Source: Streptomyces vietnamensis (GTDB lineage Bacteria; Actinomycetota; Actinomycetes; Streptomycetales; Streptomycetaceae). Taken from it: a DNA stretch of 64,000 bases. The stretch is taken from contig NZ_CP010407.1 in the NCBI RefSeq assembly GCF_000830005.1, positions 6,080,001 through 6,144,000 on the forward strand, read 5' to 3'. Under the pieces are notes generated by a model. That model was not told the origin of the DNA. It made no database searches and saw only the letters and a list, made by a program, of their open reading frames with translations. Both the position numbers and the translations under genes were made by a program. Positions 32,701 through 41,211 of the stretch are shown one piece after another. The first letter of the stretch is position 1; every line of letters starts with the position of its first letter.

Positions 32701-33681
32701 CGCTGGGCCCACGACGACGGGCGCCCGGAGCGGCGCGTCGCGGCCGCCGCGTACGGACACCTGGTCGCCGGGCACGTCACCACCTCCGCCGACCGCGAGC
32801 TCCTCCGCTACGCCGCCCTCGCCCTGCTCGCCCGCCCCGGAGACCAGACCCTCCACGGCGCCGCCCTCGGGCTCCTCGTCCGCGACCCGCACACCCGCGC
32901 CCGCCACCTCCCGCGCGCCCTGGCCGAGCCCCAGGTGCCCGCCGCCGCGCTCGCCGAGGCACTCCCGACCCACCCCGAGGAGGTCCTCGCCGCCTTCCGG
33001 GCCCGCCTGGGCGCCACCGGCGAGACGGCCGCCGCCGCCCTGCGGGTCCTCGCCGAGGTCGACACGCCCGCCCTCGCCCGCCGGATCGCCGCCCTCGTCC
33101 GCGAGCACGCCGCCCGCCACCCCGAGGGCGCCCCGCTCGTCGCCGCCTTCGTCGACCGCCGCCTCGAGGACGGACCCGCCGCGAGGGCGATCCTCTTCCC
33201 GCTGGTCACAGGCCTGATCCGGGGTCGCCCCGCCCCGCTCCGACGCGCCCTCGCCCCCGTCCTCGCCGCCCCCGGCACCGGGGCCTCCCGCCATCTGCGG
33301 GCCGAGCTGCTCGACGTACTCCTGGAGCACGAGCGGTACGAGGCCGAGACCGGGGAGCTGACCGTCCTGGAGGCCCTCCTGCGGGCCGCCGCGGAGGGCG
33401 CGGAGCGGCGTACCGTGCCGCGCACCCGGGAGCTCACGTACCGCGTCGGCGCGCTGTGCGTCCGTACCCCCGCGGGCGCCTGGCGGCTCGACCGGACCCT
33501 CGCCGGGGCCGTCCGCGAGCTGCCCGCCTTCGCCGCGCTCCTCGCCGCCTGGACGGTCGCCGCCCCCGGCGAGTGGGTGCCGCTGCTCGGCCCGGAGACC
33601 CTCCAGGCGCTGCGGAGCCCCGGCACTGCCATGCCGATGCGGACCGACGGCCGTGGACATGGCAGTCTTAGACCTGCGTAA
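29740..33681 (+). CDS. Trypsin-fold / P-loop NTPase (STAND-like) giant protein
   Basis: Predicted 1313 residues. N-terminus (1-165): chymotrypsin-like fold with GTGFLADHHGTVVTSHEAV (His36) and GGPVLD, but the nucleophile position is Ala149 (QAAGGP) and the Asp region reads PESGLAL, so it is probably not a protease. Residues 260-480: P-loop NTPase with Walker A GAPGTGRTT (Arg286 in place of Lys) and Walker B LLVVLDGPEE. About 660-800: a Gly/Pro-rich, collagen-like linker. About 800-1300: Ala/Leu/Arg helical repeats, HEAT-like. The layout recalls STAND signalling proteins. It lies between truB and ribF and is followed closely by ribF. The function is unknown. Confidence 0.8.
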   Translation: MGSGDLATLVRICDPAGRPRGTGFLADHHGTVVTSHEAVDGLSRVVLHAPGDRSWLAEAEAVTPLPESGLALVRTEGLGGRPLPLATRPEIEPGTYVRIAAQGWREARVLGPASVTYTAADRFHALADALELAIGTEGAEALRRGGQAAGGPVLDTVTGTVLAVLGTALRGDRRAAGYAVPLRPAGYAVPVRPSGPHHEGPAAVPPRPADPLTALLRRNAATVPAYGPDLNLAAILELTATSTGPVRDPGPWPEPVERPDCVREFARFTAGRAPVLALVGAPGTGRTTALAALCARRARGAAPAPTVRLRGADLRAEDRSLADAVGRALHQAGRIVAASGALGDTTTATPERAAALARDAGRPLLVVLDGPEEMPPLLAHRLADWTAATEHWLRTHGARLVTACRPEHWEQAGALYGPGALHRPAGDPGRAVGPGIGPSDPGRASTGTGDAMPAAVVLGPYTETEARAVREGYGIGETDLAPADARHPLALRLLAEVRAALPGEVPGRPGREEIFTAYLDLMCLRTAVRIAAGSSPLPRGTAVRRLAARVTGRLHEAARRCLGPGHGVLDRASFEELFPWREGWAPAVLTEGLLVPAGSGYRFAHEELADWVQAAHLDLDTALEALVHGARPTDPPRPPEAPAPDDPPAPGPPGGPPRPSRGRHAAPAMPSAMPPGPGIPAGPGTTGGAAGPAGPGVSAGPGATGGLGGAVGPAGPAVPGRPGAPGGAGLPGALGGQRGPGAAAEAGEPWVSGAADRSGVPGVAHRPGATGAPGPGAGEQAAGGPLPVPRHRIGPVSQALLLLHRERGVAGLGPRLAGLVEALGGFAREGRNGDGAWWAARLLGETVRRVPDPRPYLPVLRLLADEVGAHPEHHPVFASFGTAFWLGLPVGEDERIDLLRRLGERSLDAVAALLAADPRGVQPLLCRWFGDPRPPVATAAQALLHTHRALAVDDLCEALVATAHPLADGLLAALARDEPSALCRAVDRWAHDDGRPERRVAAAAYGHLVAGHVTTSADRELLRYAALALLARPGDQTLHGAALGLLVRDPHTRARHLPRALAEPQVPAAALAEALPTHPEEVLAAFRARLGATGETAAAALRVLAEVDTPALARRIAALVREHAARHPEGAPLVAAFVDRRLEDGPAARAILFPLVTGLIRGRPAPLRRALAPVLAAPGTGASRHLRAELLDVLLEHERYEAETGELTVLEALLRAAAEGAERRTVPRTRELTYRVGALCVRTPAGAWRLDRTLAGAVRELPAFAALLAAWTVAAPGEWVPLLGPETLQALRSPGTAMPMRTDGRGHGSLRPA

Positions 33682-33720
33682 AGGCGAACAGGGCGAACAG
33701 GCGGACGAGGAGCGGTCACA

Positions 33721-34674
33721 GTGCAGCGCTGGCGTGGCTTGGAGGACATCCCCCAGGACTGGGGACGCAGCGTCGTCACCATCGGCTCCTACGACGGGGT
33801 GCACCGCGGACACCAGCTGATCATCGGGCGTGCCGTCGAGCGCGCCCGGGAGCTGGGCGTCCCCTCCGTCGTCGTCACCTTCGACCCGCACCCCTCCGAG
33901 GTCGTGCGCCCCGGCAGCCACCCGCCGCTGCTCGCCCCGCACCACCGGCGTGCGGAGCTGATCGCGGAGCTCGGCGTGGACGCGGTGCTCGTGCTGCCGT
34001 TCACGGCGGAGTTCTCGCAACTCTCCCCGGCCGACTTCATCGTCAAGGTGCTCGTCGACAAGCTGCACGCGAAGGCCGTCATCGAGGGCCCCAACTTCCG
34101 CTTCGGGCACCGGGCCGCCGGCAACGTCGCCTTCCTCACCGAGCTCGGCGCCACCTACGACTACGAGGTCGAGGTCATCGACCTGTACGTCAGCGGGGCC
34201 GCCGGCGGCGGCCAGCCCTTCTCCTCCACCCTCACCCGCCGCCTCGTCGCCGAGGGCGACATGGCCGGCGCCGCCGAGATCCTCGGCCGCCCGCACCGGG
34301 TCGAGGGCATCGTCGTCCGCGGCGCGCAGCGCGGCCGCGAGCTCGGCTTCCCGACGGCCAACGTCGAGACCCTGCCGCACACGGCGATCCCGGCGGACGG
34401 CGTCTACGCGGGCTGGCTGACGGCCGCGGGGGAGCGGATGCCGGCGGCGATCTCGGTCGGCACGAACCCGCAGTTCGACGGCACGGAGCGGACGGTCGAG
34501 GCGTACGCGATCGACCGCGAGGGGCTCGACCTGTACGGGCTGCACGTGGCGGTGGACTTCCTGGCGTACGTGCGGGGCATGCTGAAGTTCGACACGTTGG
34601 ACGATCTGCTGCAGGCGATGGCGGCGGACGTGAAGCGCTGCCGCGAACTGACGGAAGAATACGACCGCACCTAA
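33721..34674 (+). CDS. ribF: Bifunctional riboflavin kinase / FAD synthetase
   Basis: Predicted 317 residues. It converts riboflavin to FMN and then FAD. The N-terminal adenylyltransferase half has the nucleotide motif VVTIGSYDGVHRGHQLII and the downstream FRFGHRAAGNVAFL. The C-terminal riboflavin-kinase half carries the diagnostic GRELGFPTANVE and GVYAGWL. The start GTG at 33721 follows AGGAG. It is 39 bp downstream of the large NTPase gene, and copy C of the inverted-repeat element follows. Confidence 0.96.
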   Translation: MQRWRGLEDIPQDWGRSVVTIGSYDGVHRGHQLIIGRAVERARELGVPSVVVTFDPHPSEVVRPGSHPPLLAPHHRRAELIAELGVDAVLVLPFTAEFSQLSPADFIVKVLVDKLHAKAVIEGPNFRFGHRAAGNVAFLTELGATYDYEVEVIDLYVSGAAGGGQPFSSTLTRRLVAEGDMAGAAEILGRPHRVEGIVVRGAQRGRELGFPTANVETLPHTAIPADGVYAGWLTAAGERMPAAISVGTNPQFDGTERTVEAYAIDREGLDLYGLHVAVDFLAYVRGMLKFDTLDDLLQAMAADVKRCRELTEEYDRT

Positions 34675-34826
34675 CGGCCCGCCCCGTGCGGGCCCACACC
34701 CTGCTGGGCTTCGCCCCCGCCCGTGCTGGGCGATGTCCTTCCGCCGCCCGCCGTGTGGCCCCGCGCCGGGGCGGGCGGTGCCCCGCCGCCGTGTGGGCCC
34801 GCGCCCCGGCTGGGCGTCGCCCCCCG

Positions 34827-35035
34827 CCGTGTGGGCAATCGTCCCGCTGGGGCGGGACGGGTGGGCACACGGGACGGTGCCCCCAGCCGGGCCTAGGCGT
34901 TCCGCGCCTGGACCCGCACCGACCGAGCGCCGTGCACGGGGTGCGGGTTCAGGCGCGGAAGCCTCTGGCGCCGGCAGGGCGCGGGTCCGTTGTGCCCACC
35001 CGTTCCGCCCCAGCGGAACGATTGCCCACAACGGG
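34827..35035. repeat. Nested inverted-repeat element, copy C
   Basis: About 209 bp, between the convergent ribF and oppF genes. Its left arm begins GTGTGGGCAATCGTCCCGC and its right arm ends GCGGAACGATTGCCCACAAC. The left arm hairpin is GTCCCGC/GCGGGAC, the right GTTCCGC/GCGGAAC, as in copy B. The centre carries CCTAGG and a second inverted repeat. The left flank (34681-34826) consists of GTGTGGGCC and GTGCTGGGC units and matches, inverted, the right flank of copy A. No gene is seen in 34675-35178. Confidence 0.88.
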
Positions 35036-35077
35036 GGCGGCATGGGGCGCCCGCAACGGAGGCGCCGTCCGGGCGGG

Positions 35078-35114
35078 TGGGCACCGCCCCAGCGGAACGA
35101 TTGCCCACAACGGG
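35078..35114. repeat. Isolated extra right arm of the inverted-repeat element
   Basis: GTGGGCACCGCCCCAGCGGAACGATTGCC is present here in outline as a partial second copy of the right arm, 40 bp after copy C. A further CCCACAACGG unit lies nearby. It indicates local duplication or partial loss of another element. Confidence 0.7.
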
Positions 35115-35178
35115 GCGGGCGACGCCCACAACGGCGGGGCGCCGCCCCGGCGGAGTGGCCGTCCGCGACGGGCCCGGA

Positions 35179-36278
35179 TCAGGCCCCCCGTGTCACCCAG
35201 TGGCAGGCAACCGCCTCCCCGCCGCCGCCCAGGACCGGCAGGTCCTCCCCCCGGCAGCGGTCCGCGACCGGCGTCGCCTCGCCCGAGGCGAGGAGCTGGC
35301 AGCGGGCGTGGAAGCGGCAGCCGGAGGGGATGCGGGACGGGTCCGGGGGTTCGCCCGTCAGGACCACCGGCGCGCCCTCCGACTCCGGCAGGACCGACAA
35401 CAGTGCCCGGGTGTATGGGTGTTGTGGGTTCGTCAGGACCGACTCCACCGGTCCCGTCTCCACGACCCGGCCCAGGTACATCACCGCCACCCGGTCCGCG
35501 ATGTTCCACGCGAGCCCCAGGTCGTGGGTCACCACCAGCGCGGACAGGCCGAGTTCGTCGCGCAGCCGCAGCAGCAGCGCCAGGATCTCTCCCCGTACCG
35601 ACGCGTCCAGGGACGCCACCGGCTCGTCGGCGACGATCAGTTCGGGCTCCAGGACGAGCGCGCCGGCGATGACCACGCGCTGCCGCTGGCCGCCGGACAG
35701 TTCGTGCGGGTAGCGGAGGAAGAACCGCTCCGGGGGACGGAGCCCCGCCCGTGCCAGGGCCTCGCCGACGGCCGTGCGCTCGTCCCCCGCGTACCCGTGG
35801 ATCCGCAGCCCCTCCGCCACCGCGTCGTACACGGTGTGCCGGGGGTTCAGCGAACCGCTCGGGTCCTGGAGGACCAGCTGTGCCCGCTTCCGGTAGGCCC
35901 TGAGCGCCCCCGAGGAGTACGCGAGCGGCTGCCCGTCGAAGGCGATCGTGCCTGCCGTGGGCCGGACCAGGCCGAGCAGCGAGCGGGCCAGCGTCGTCTT
36001 GCCGCAGCCCGACTCGCCGACCAGGGCCACGATCTCCCCGGCGCCGATGTCCAGGTCCACGCCGTCCACCGCGCGCGCGGGCGGCGCGCCCCGGCGCCCC
36101 GGGAAGGTCACGTGCAGTCCGCGCGCCGAGAGGAGAGGGCGTGCGGGGGCCTCGGTGCTCAGGGCGGGTTCCCCATGCGTCTCGGTGCTCAGGGCGTGTT
36201 CCCCATGCGTCTCGGTGACCATGGCGTGTTCCCCACGCCCCTCGCCGCTCGCGACGTGTTCCCCACGTGCCTCGCCGC

Positions 36279-36282
<4 letters not shown>
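35179..36282 (-). CDS. oppF: Peptide/nickel ABC transporter ATP-binding protein (OppF type)
   Basis: Predicted 367 residues. An N-terminal repeat tail (residues 1-44: four copies of a decapeptide resembling [10 protein letters not shown]) precedes the ATPase domain. Walker [10 protein letters not shown], signature LSGGQRQRV and Walker B LIVADEP are intact, and the OppF C-terminal cluster CRFHARCQL is present. It powers import through OppB/OppC. Its ATG overlaps the oppD stop (ATGA). The N-terminal tail is encoded by a 30-bp tandem repeat and is absent from typical OppF. Last gene of the operon. Confidence 0.9.

Positions 36283-36300
<18 letters not shown>
36151..36300. repeat. 30-bp tandem repeat spanning the oppD/oppF junction
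   Basis: Five consecutive 30-base units (36151, 36181, 36211, 36241 and 36271). On the minus strand each unit has the form GGGGAACACG, a short spacer, then a start-like codon and ACCGAG or GGCGAG. The first unit to be read contains the true oppD stop/oppF start; the others are in-frame inside oppF. Another ATG with an upstream GGGGA lies in the third unit at 36222, so the repeat multiplies the ribosome site and start region. Confidence 0.9.
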
Positions 36301-37240
<940 letters not shown>

Positions 37241-37244
<4 letters not shown>

Positions 37245-38125
37245 CGCCCCACCCCCAGCTTCGGGTTCAGTACGGACTCCACGGCCCGGCCGCACAGCGT
37301 GAACGCGAGCGCGACCAGGGCGATCGCGATCCCGGGCGGGGCCAGGTACCACCAGTGCCCGGAGGAGACGGCGCCCGCCTCCCGGGCGTCCTGGAGCATC
37401 CCGCCCCAGGAGACGACCGTCGGGTCGCCGAGGCCGAGGAAGGCGAGGGTCGCCTCGGTGAGGATGGCAGTCGAGATGCCGAGGGTGGTCTGCGCGAGGA
37501 CCAGCGGCATCACGTTCGGCAGCACGTGCCGGGTCATGACGTGCCGGTGGCCGCCGCCGAGCGCGGTAGCCCGCTCGATGTACGGGCGGGACTCCACCGC
37601 GATCGTCTGCGCCCGTACGAGTCGGGCGGTAGTGGGCCAGGAGGTCACGCCGATCGCCAGGACCACCGTCCACATCGACCGGGACATGACCGTGGCGAGG
37701 ACGATCGCGAGCACCAGCGTCGGCATCACCAGGAACCAGTCGGTGATCCGCATGACGACGGTCGAGAACCAGCCGCCGTAGTGCCCGGCGATGATGCCGA
37801 CCAGGGTCCCAATGGCGACGGACAGGGTCGCCGCGAGCAGGCCGACGAGCAGCGAGATCCGGGCGCCCCAGATCAGCAGGCCGAGCAGCGAGCGCCCGAA
37901 CTGGTCGGTGCCCAGCGGGAACTCGGCGCTCGGCGGCTCCAGGGCGGTGCCCGGCGCCTCCGTCACCGACTGCACGTCGGAGCCGACGGTCCACGGGGCG
38001 GTGAGCGCGAGCAGGGCGATCAGGGCGAGGCCGACGAGGCCGTAGAGCCCGGCGCGGTGGGTCCGGTACGACGTCCAGAAGCGCGCGACCGAACCCTTGC
38101 GGCGCTCCCATGCGAGAGAGGTCAT
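37241..38125 (-). CDS. oppC: Peptide/nickel ABC transporter permease (OppC type)
   Basis: Predicted 294 residues, about six membrane segments. N-terminal OppC signature FPLGTDQFGRSLLGLLIWGARISLLVGL and the ATPase-coupling EAA loop IERATALGGGHRHVMTRHVLPN are visible. It forms the channel with OppB. Start ATG 38125 overlaps the oppB stop codon, and its own stop overlaps oppD's start, so oppB-C-D-F form one coupled operon. Confidence 0.93.
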
Positions 38126-39183
38126 CGGCCCACCCGGGGGTCGAGCAGCGGATAGAGCAGGTCGGCGATCAGGTTCATCAGGATCATCGCTCCGGCGAAG
38201 ACCACGAACAGGCCCTGCACGAGCGGCAGATCGGGCACGCTCAGCGCCTGGTAGAACAGCCCGCCGAGCCCCGGCCAGGAGAACACCGTCTCCACCAGGA
38301 TCGAACCGGCCGCCACGTGGCCCAGGTTGATGAAGATCATGGTCACGGTCGGAAGCAGCGCGTTCGGCACGGCGTGCTTGCGCCGCACGACGTCGTCCCG
38401 CAGCCCCTTCGCCCGCGCCGTCGTCAGATAGTCGCCGCCCATCTCGTCGAGGAGCGAGGAGCGCATCACGAGCAGGGTCTGCGCGTAGCCGACGGCGACG
38501 AGCGTGACCACGGGCAGGACCAGGTGGTGGGCGACGTCCAGGACGTACGCGAAACCGGTCTCGCCCGTGCCCGACTCCATGCCGCCGGTCGGGAAGAGCC
38601 CCGGGATCGGCCCCATGCCCACGGAGAAGACGATGATGAGGATCAGCCCGAGCCAGAAGGAGGGCACCGACCACAGGGTCAGCGCGATCCCGGTGTTCAG
38701 CTTGTCGCCGAGCCTGCCGTGCCGCCAGGCCGAGCGGGTGCCCAGCCACAGCCCGAGCGCCGAGTAGATCACCACGGCGACCCCGGTGAGCAGCAGCGTC
38801 GCCGGGAGCTTCTCCGCGATGAGGTCCCCGACGGGGGCGCGGAACTGGAACGAGGTGCCGAGGTCGCCGCTCAGCGCCTTGGCGCAGTAGTCGGTGAACT
38901 GCTGCCACAGCGGCAGATCGAGCCCGAACTGGCGGCGCAGCGTGGCGAGTTGCTCGGCGGAGGTGGGCACGCCGTGGGTCATCGCCTTCACCGGGTCACC
39001 GGGGATGATCCGGAAGAGGAAGAAGCTGGTGACCAGGACCGCGAGGAGCGAGACGAGCGCGCCGCCCAGCTTCCCCGCCGCGTGGCGGAGGTAGCCGAGG
39101 GAGGAACCGGTGCGGGGTGCGCCGTCCGTGGCGCGGGCCTTCTCGGCCCGCGCCACGTCGGCGGGGGTGCTTGCCGTCGTCAC
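38122..39183 (-). CDS. oppB: Peptide/nickel ABC transporter permease (OppB type)
   Basis: Predicted 353 residues. An N-terminal cytoplasmic stretch precedes six membrane segments. OppB features are FFLFRIIPGDPVKAM, LATLRRQFGLDLPLWQQF and the coupling loop YLTTARAKGLRDDVVRRKHAVPN. It partners OppC. Start GTG 39183 lies three bases after the stop of the binding-protein gene, so the whole five-gene cluster is one operon, binding protein first. Confidence 0.93.
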   Translation of the reverse strand: MTTASTPADVARAEKARATDGAPRTGSSLGYLRHAAGKLGGALVSLLAVLVTSFFLFRIIPGDPVKAMTHGVPTSAEQLATLRRQFGLDLPLWQQFTDYCAKALSGDLGTSFQFRAPVGDLIAEKLPATLLLTGVAVVIYSALGLWLGTRSAWRHGRLGDKLNTGIALTLWSVPSFWLGLILIIVFSVGMGPIPGLFPTGGMESGTGETGFAYVLDVAHHLVLPVVTLVAVGYAQTLLVMRSSLLDEMGGDYLTTARAKGLRDDVVRRKHAVPNALLPTVTMIFINLGHVAAGSILVETVFSWPGLGGLFYQALSVPDLPLVQGLFVVFAGAMILMNLIADLLYPLLDPRVGR

Positions 39184-39186
39184 GTA

Positions 39187-41025
39187 CTACTCGCGGTCGT
39201 CGGCGGTGGAGCGGCGGCGCAGACCGAGGAAGGCGCCGAGGCCGAGGACGACGATCACGGCCGCGGCGATGCCGATGATCACCCCGGTGGACGAGCCGCC
39301 GTCGGAGTCCTCGGCCTGTGCGGTGGGCACGGCCGACCACCAGCTCCAGTAGCCGTCCTGGCCCCACAGGTTCCCTGCGGCCTCGGGCATGGTCGTGATG
39401 GACTTGATCTGGTCCGTGCGGTACGCCTCCAGGGCGTTCGGGTAGGCCATGACGTTCATGTACCCCGTGTCGTACAGCCGGGACTGCATCCGCTTCACCA
39501 GATCCGCCCGCTTGGCGGCGTCGTACTCCACCGCCTGCTGCGCGTAGAGCCCGTCGAACTCCTTGTCGCAGATGAAGTTGTCGGTGGCGCCGGAGTCCTT
39601 CGGGGTCGCCGGGAGCGTGCCGCAGGTGTGGATGGAGAGCACGTAGTCCGGGTCGGGGTTGACCGACCAGCCGTCGAACGCCAGGTCGTAGTCGCCCTTG
39701 ACCCAGGGGTCGGAGACGCTGTCCAGGCACTCGACCTTCAGGCCGATGCCGAGCTTGCCCCACCACTCCTGGAGGTACTTGCCGACGGCCTTGTCGTTCG
39801 GGTCGGTGGCGTGACAGAGGATCCGGAAGTCGAGCGGCTTGCCGTCCTTGCCGAGCCGCTTGCCGGCGGCGTTCTTCTTGTATCCGGCGGCGTCGAGGAC
39901 CTTCTCCGCCTCGGCCGGGTCGTACGCCCGCTTCTGCGCGGCCTCCGGCTTCCAGAAGTACGAGCCGAAGCGCGGCGGGATGTACCCCTCGCCCTCGACG
40001 GCGTGCCCCTGGAAGACCTTGTCGACGAGGGTGGTGCGGTCGACGGCGAGGAAGAGCGCCTTGCGCACCTCGGGGTCGAGCAGCGCCTTGTTGCCGTTGC
40101 CGAAGGTCCTGCCGTCCTGGGCCTTCGCGCCCGGGTTGGTGGCGAGGGCGTAGAAGCGGCGGCCGGGGGCGTCGTTGACCTTGATGTTCTTCTGGGTCTT
40201 CAGGGCGGCCGCCTGGGCGGGCGTCAGGTTCGGCACGAAGGACACCTCGCCCTTCTGCAGGGCCGCGACGGCCGCGTCGCCGTCCTTGTAGTACTTGAAG
40301 ACCAGTTCGTCGAACTTGGGTGCGCCCCGCCAGAACTTCTTGTTCGGCTTGAGCTTGATGTACTGGTCGACCTTGAAGTCCGTGATGACGAAGGGGCCGT
40401 TCCCGACGATCGGGAACTGCTTGTCGTTGTTGAACTTCGAGAAGTCGGTGACCTTCTCCCAGACGTGCTTCGGCACGATCGGCACGTCGAGGGCCGTCAT
40501 CGTCGCCTGCGGCTTCTTGAGCTTGATGACGAGCGTCTGCGGGTCGGGCGCGGTGACCTGGGCGAAGTTGGCCGTGAAGCTGCCGTTGGCGGTGGCGGCG
40601 TTCGGGTCGGTCATCATCTTGTTGAAGGTCCAGGCCGCGTCCTCGGCGGTGGCCTGCTGCCCGTCCGACCAGGTCGAGTCCTTGCGGATCGTGTACGTCC
40701 ACGTCAGCTTGTCGGCCGAGGACGTCCACGCGGTCGCCAGACCCGGGATCGTGTGCGCGTCCTTCGGGTCGTAGTTCGTGAGGTACTCGTACGCCAGCCG
40801 GTGGATGCTGGTCGAGGTGAGCTTCTGGGCGAGGAACGGGCTCAGCGAGTCGATGCTCTGCGAGACGGCGACCGTGAGGGTGGTGCCGCCGGACTTCTCG
40901 TCCTCCGCCTGCGCGGTGCCGGGGAGGACGACGAGCGAGGTGCCGGCGAGACCGGTGGCGAGCAGAAGTCGGAGGGCTCTGCGGGCGGGGGCGGGGCGGG
41001 GTGGAACCTTCGTGACCATGACCAT
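39187..41025 (-). CDS. ABC transporter substrate-binding protein (family 5), C-terminally anchored
   Basis: Predicted 612 residues. N-terminal signal peptide (ALRLLLATGLAGTSLVVLPG, cleavage near AQAED), not a lipoprotein: no lipobox Cys. The mature part is an oligopeptide/nickel-type (SBP_bac_5) domain, for example SLSPFLAQKLTSTSIHRLAYEYL and DSTWSDGQQATAEDAAWTF. After a Gly/Ser linker comes a C-terminal membrane segment (GVIIGIAAAVIVVLGLGAFLG) and an RRR tail, so it is anchored at its C-terminus. The start is ATG 41025, with ATG 41019 as an alternative. First gene of the opp operon. Confidence 0.92.
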   Translation of the reverse strand: MVMVTKVPPRPAPARRALRLLLATGLAGTSLVVLPGTAQAEDEKSGGTTLTVAVSQSIDSLSPFLAQKLTSTSIHRLAYEYLTNYDPKDAHTIPGLATAWTSSADKLTWTYTIRKDSTWSDGQQATAEDAAWTFNKMMTDPNAATANGSFTANFAQVTAPDPQTLVIKLKKPQATMTALDVPIVPKHVWEKVTDFSKFNNDKQFPIVGNGPFVITDFKVDQYIKLKPNKKFWRGAPKFDELVFKYYKDGDAAVAALQKGEVSFVPNLTPAQAAALKTQKNIKVNDAPGRRFYALATNPGAKAQDGRTFGNGNKALLDPEVRKALFLAVDRTTLVDKVFQGHAVEGEGYIPPRFGSYFWKPEAAQKRAYDPAEAEKVLDAAGYKKNAAGKRLGKDGKPLDFRILCHATDPNDKAVGKYLQEWWGKLGIGLKVECLDSVSDPWVKGDYDLAFDGWSVNPDPDYVLSIHTCGTLPATPKDSGATDNFICDKEFDGLYAQQAVEYDAAKRADLVKRMQSRLYDTGYMNVMAYPNALEAYRTDQIKSITTMPEAAGNLWGQDGYWSWWSAVPTAQAEDSDGGSSTGVIIGIAAAVIVVLGLGAFLGLRRRSTADDRE

Positions 41026-41155
41026 GGGACGTGACCTCGCGTCGGAGTTTCTGTCGTGGATCTTGGGCTGACGAGCGGTGAAGCGAAGGTGTATCAGCGG
41101 TGGTCTGCCGTCGTCAACGATCCCTCAAACCCCTTGTGGTCTGCGGGAACGCCAA

Positions 41156-41189
41156 GAGGCTCCGTATCGGTGAGCCGATACGGAGCCTC
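41156..41189. terminator. Perfect hairpin between espI-like gene and opp operon
   Basis: GAGGCTCCGTATCGG pairs perfectly with CCGATACGGAGCCTC around a TGAG loop. It is downstream of the minus-strand EspI-like gene and upstream of the opp operon, so it can end the former and insulate the latter. Confidence 0.85.
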
Positions 41190-41211
41190 ATTGGTCTAAT
41201 CCTGTGACGCC

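Noticed and set aside
29638..35043. 1801-codon minus-strand open frame covering the NTPase and ribF genes
   Set aside because: It crosses two clear plus-strand genes and an intergenic repeat; its composition is Gly/Arg/Pro-rich without motifs.
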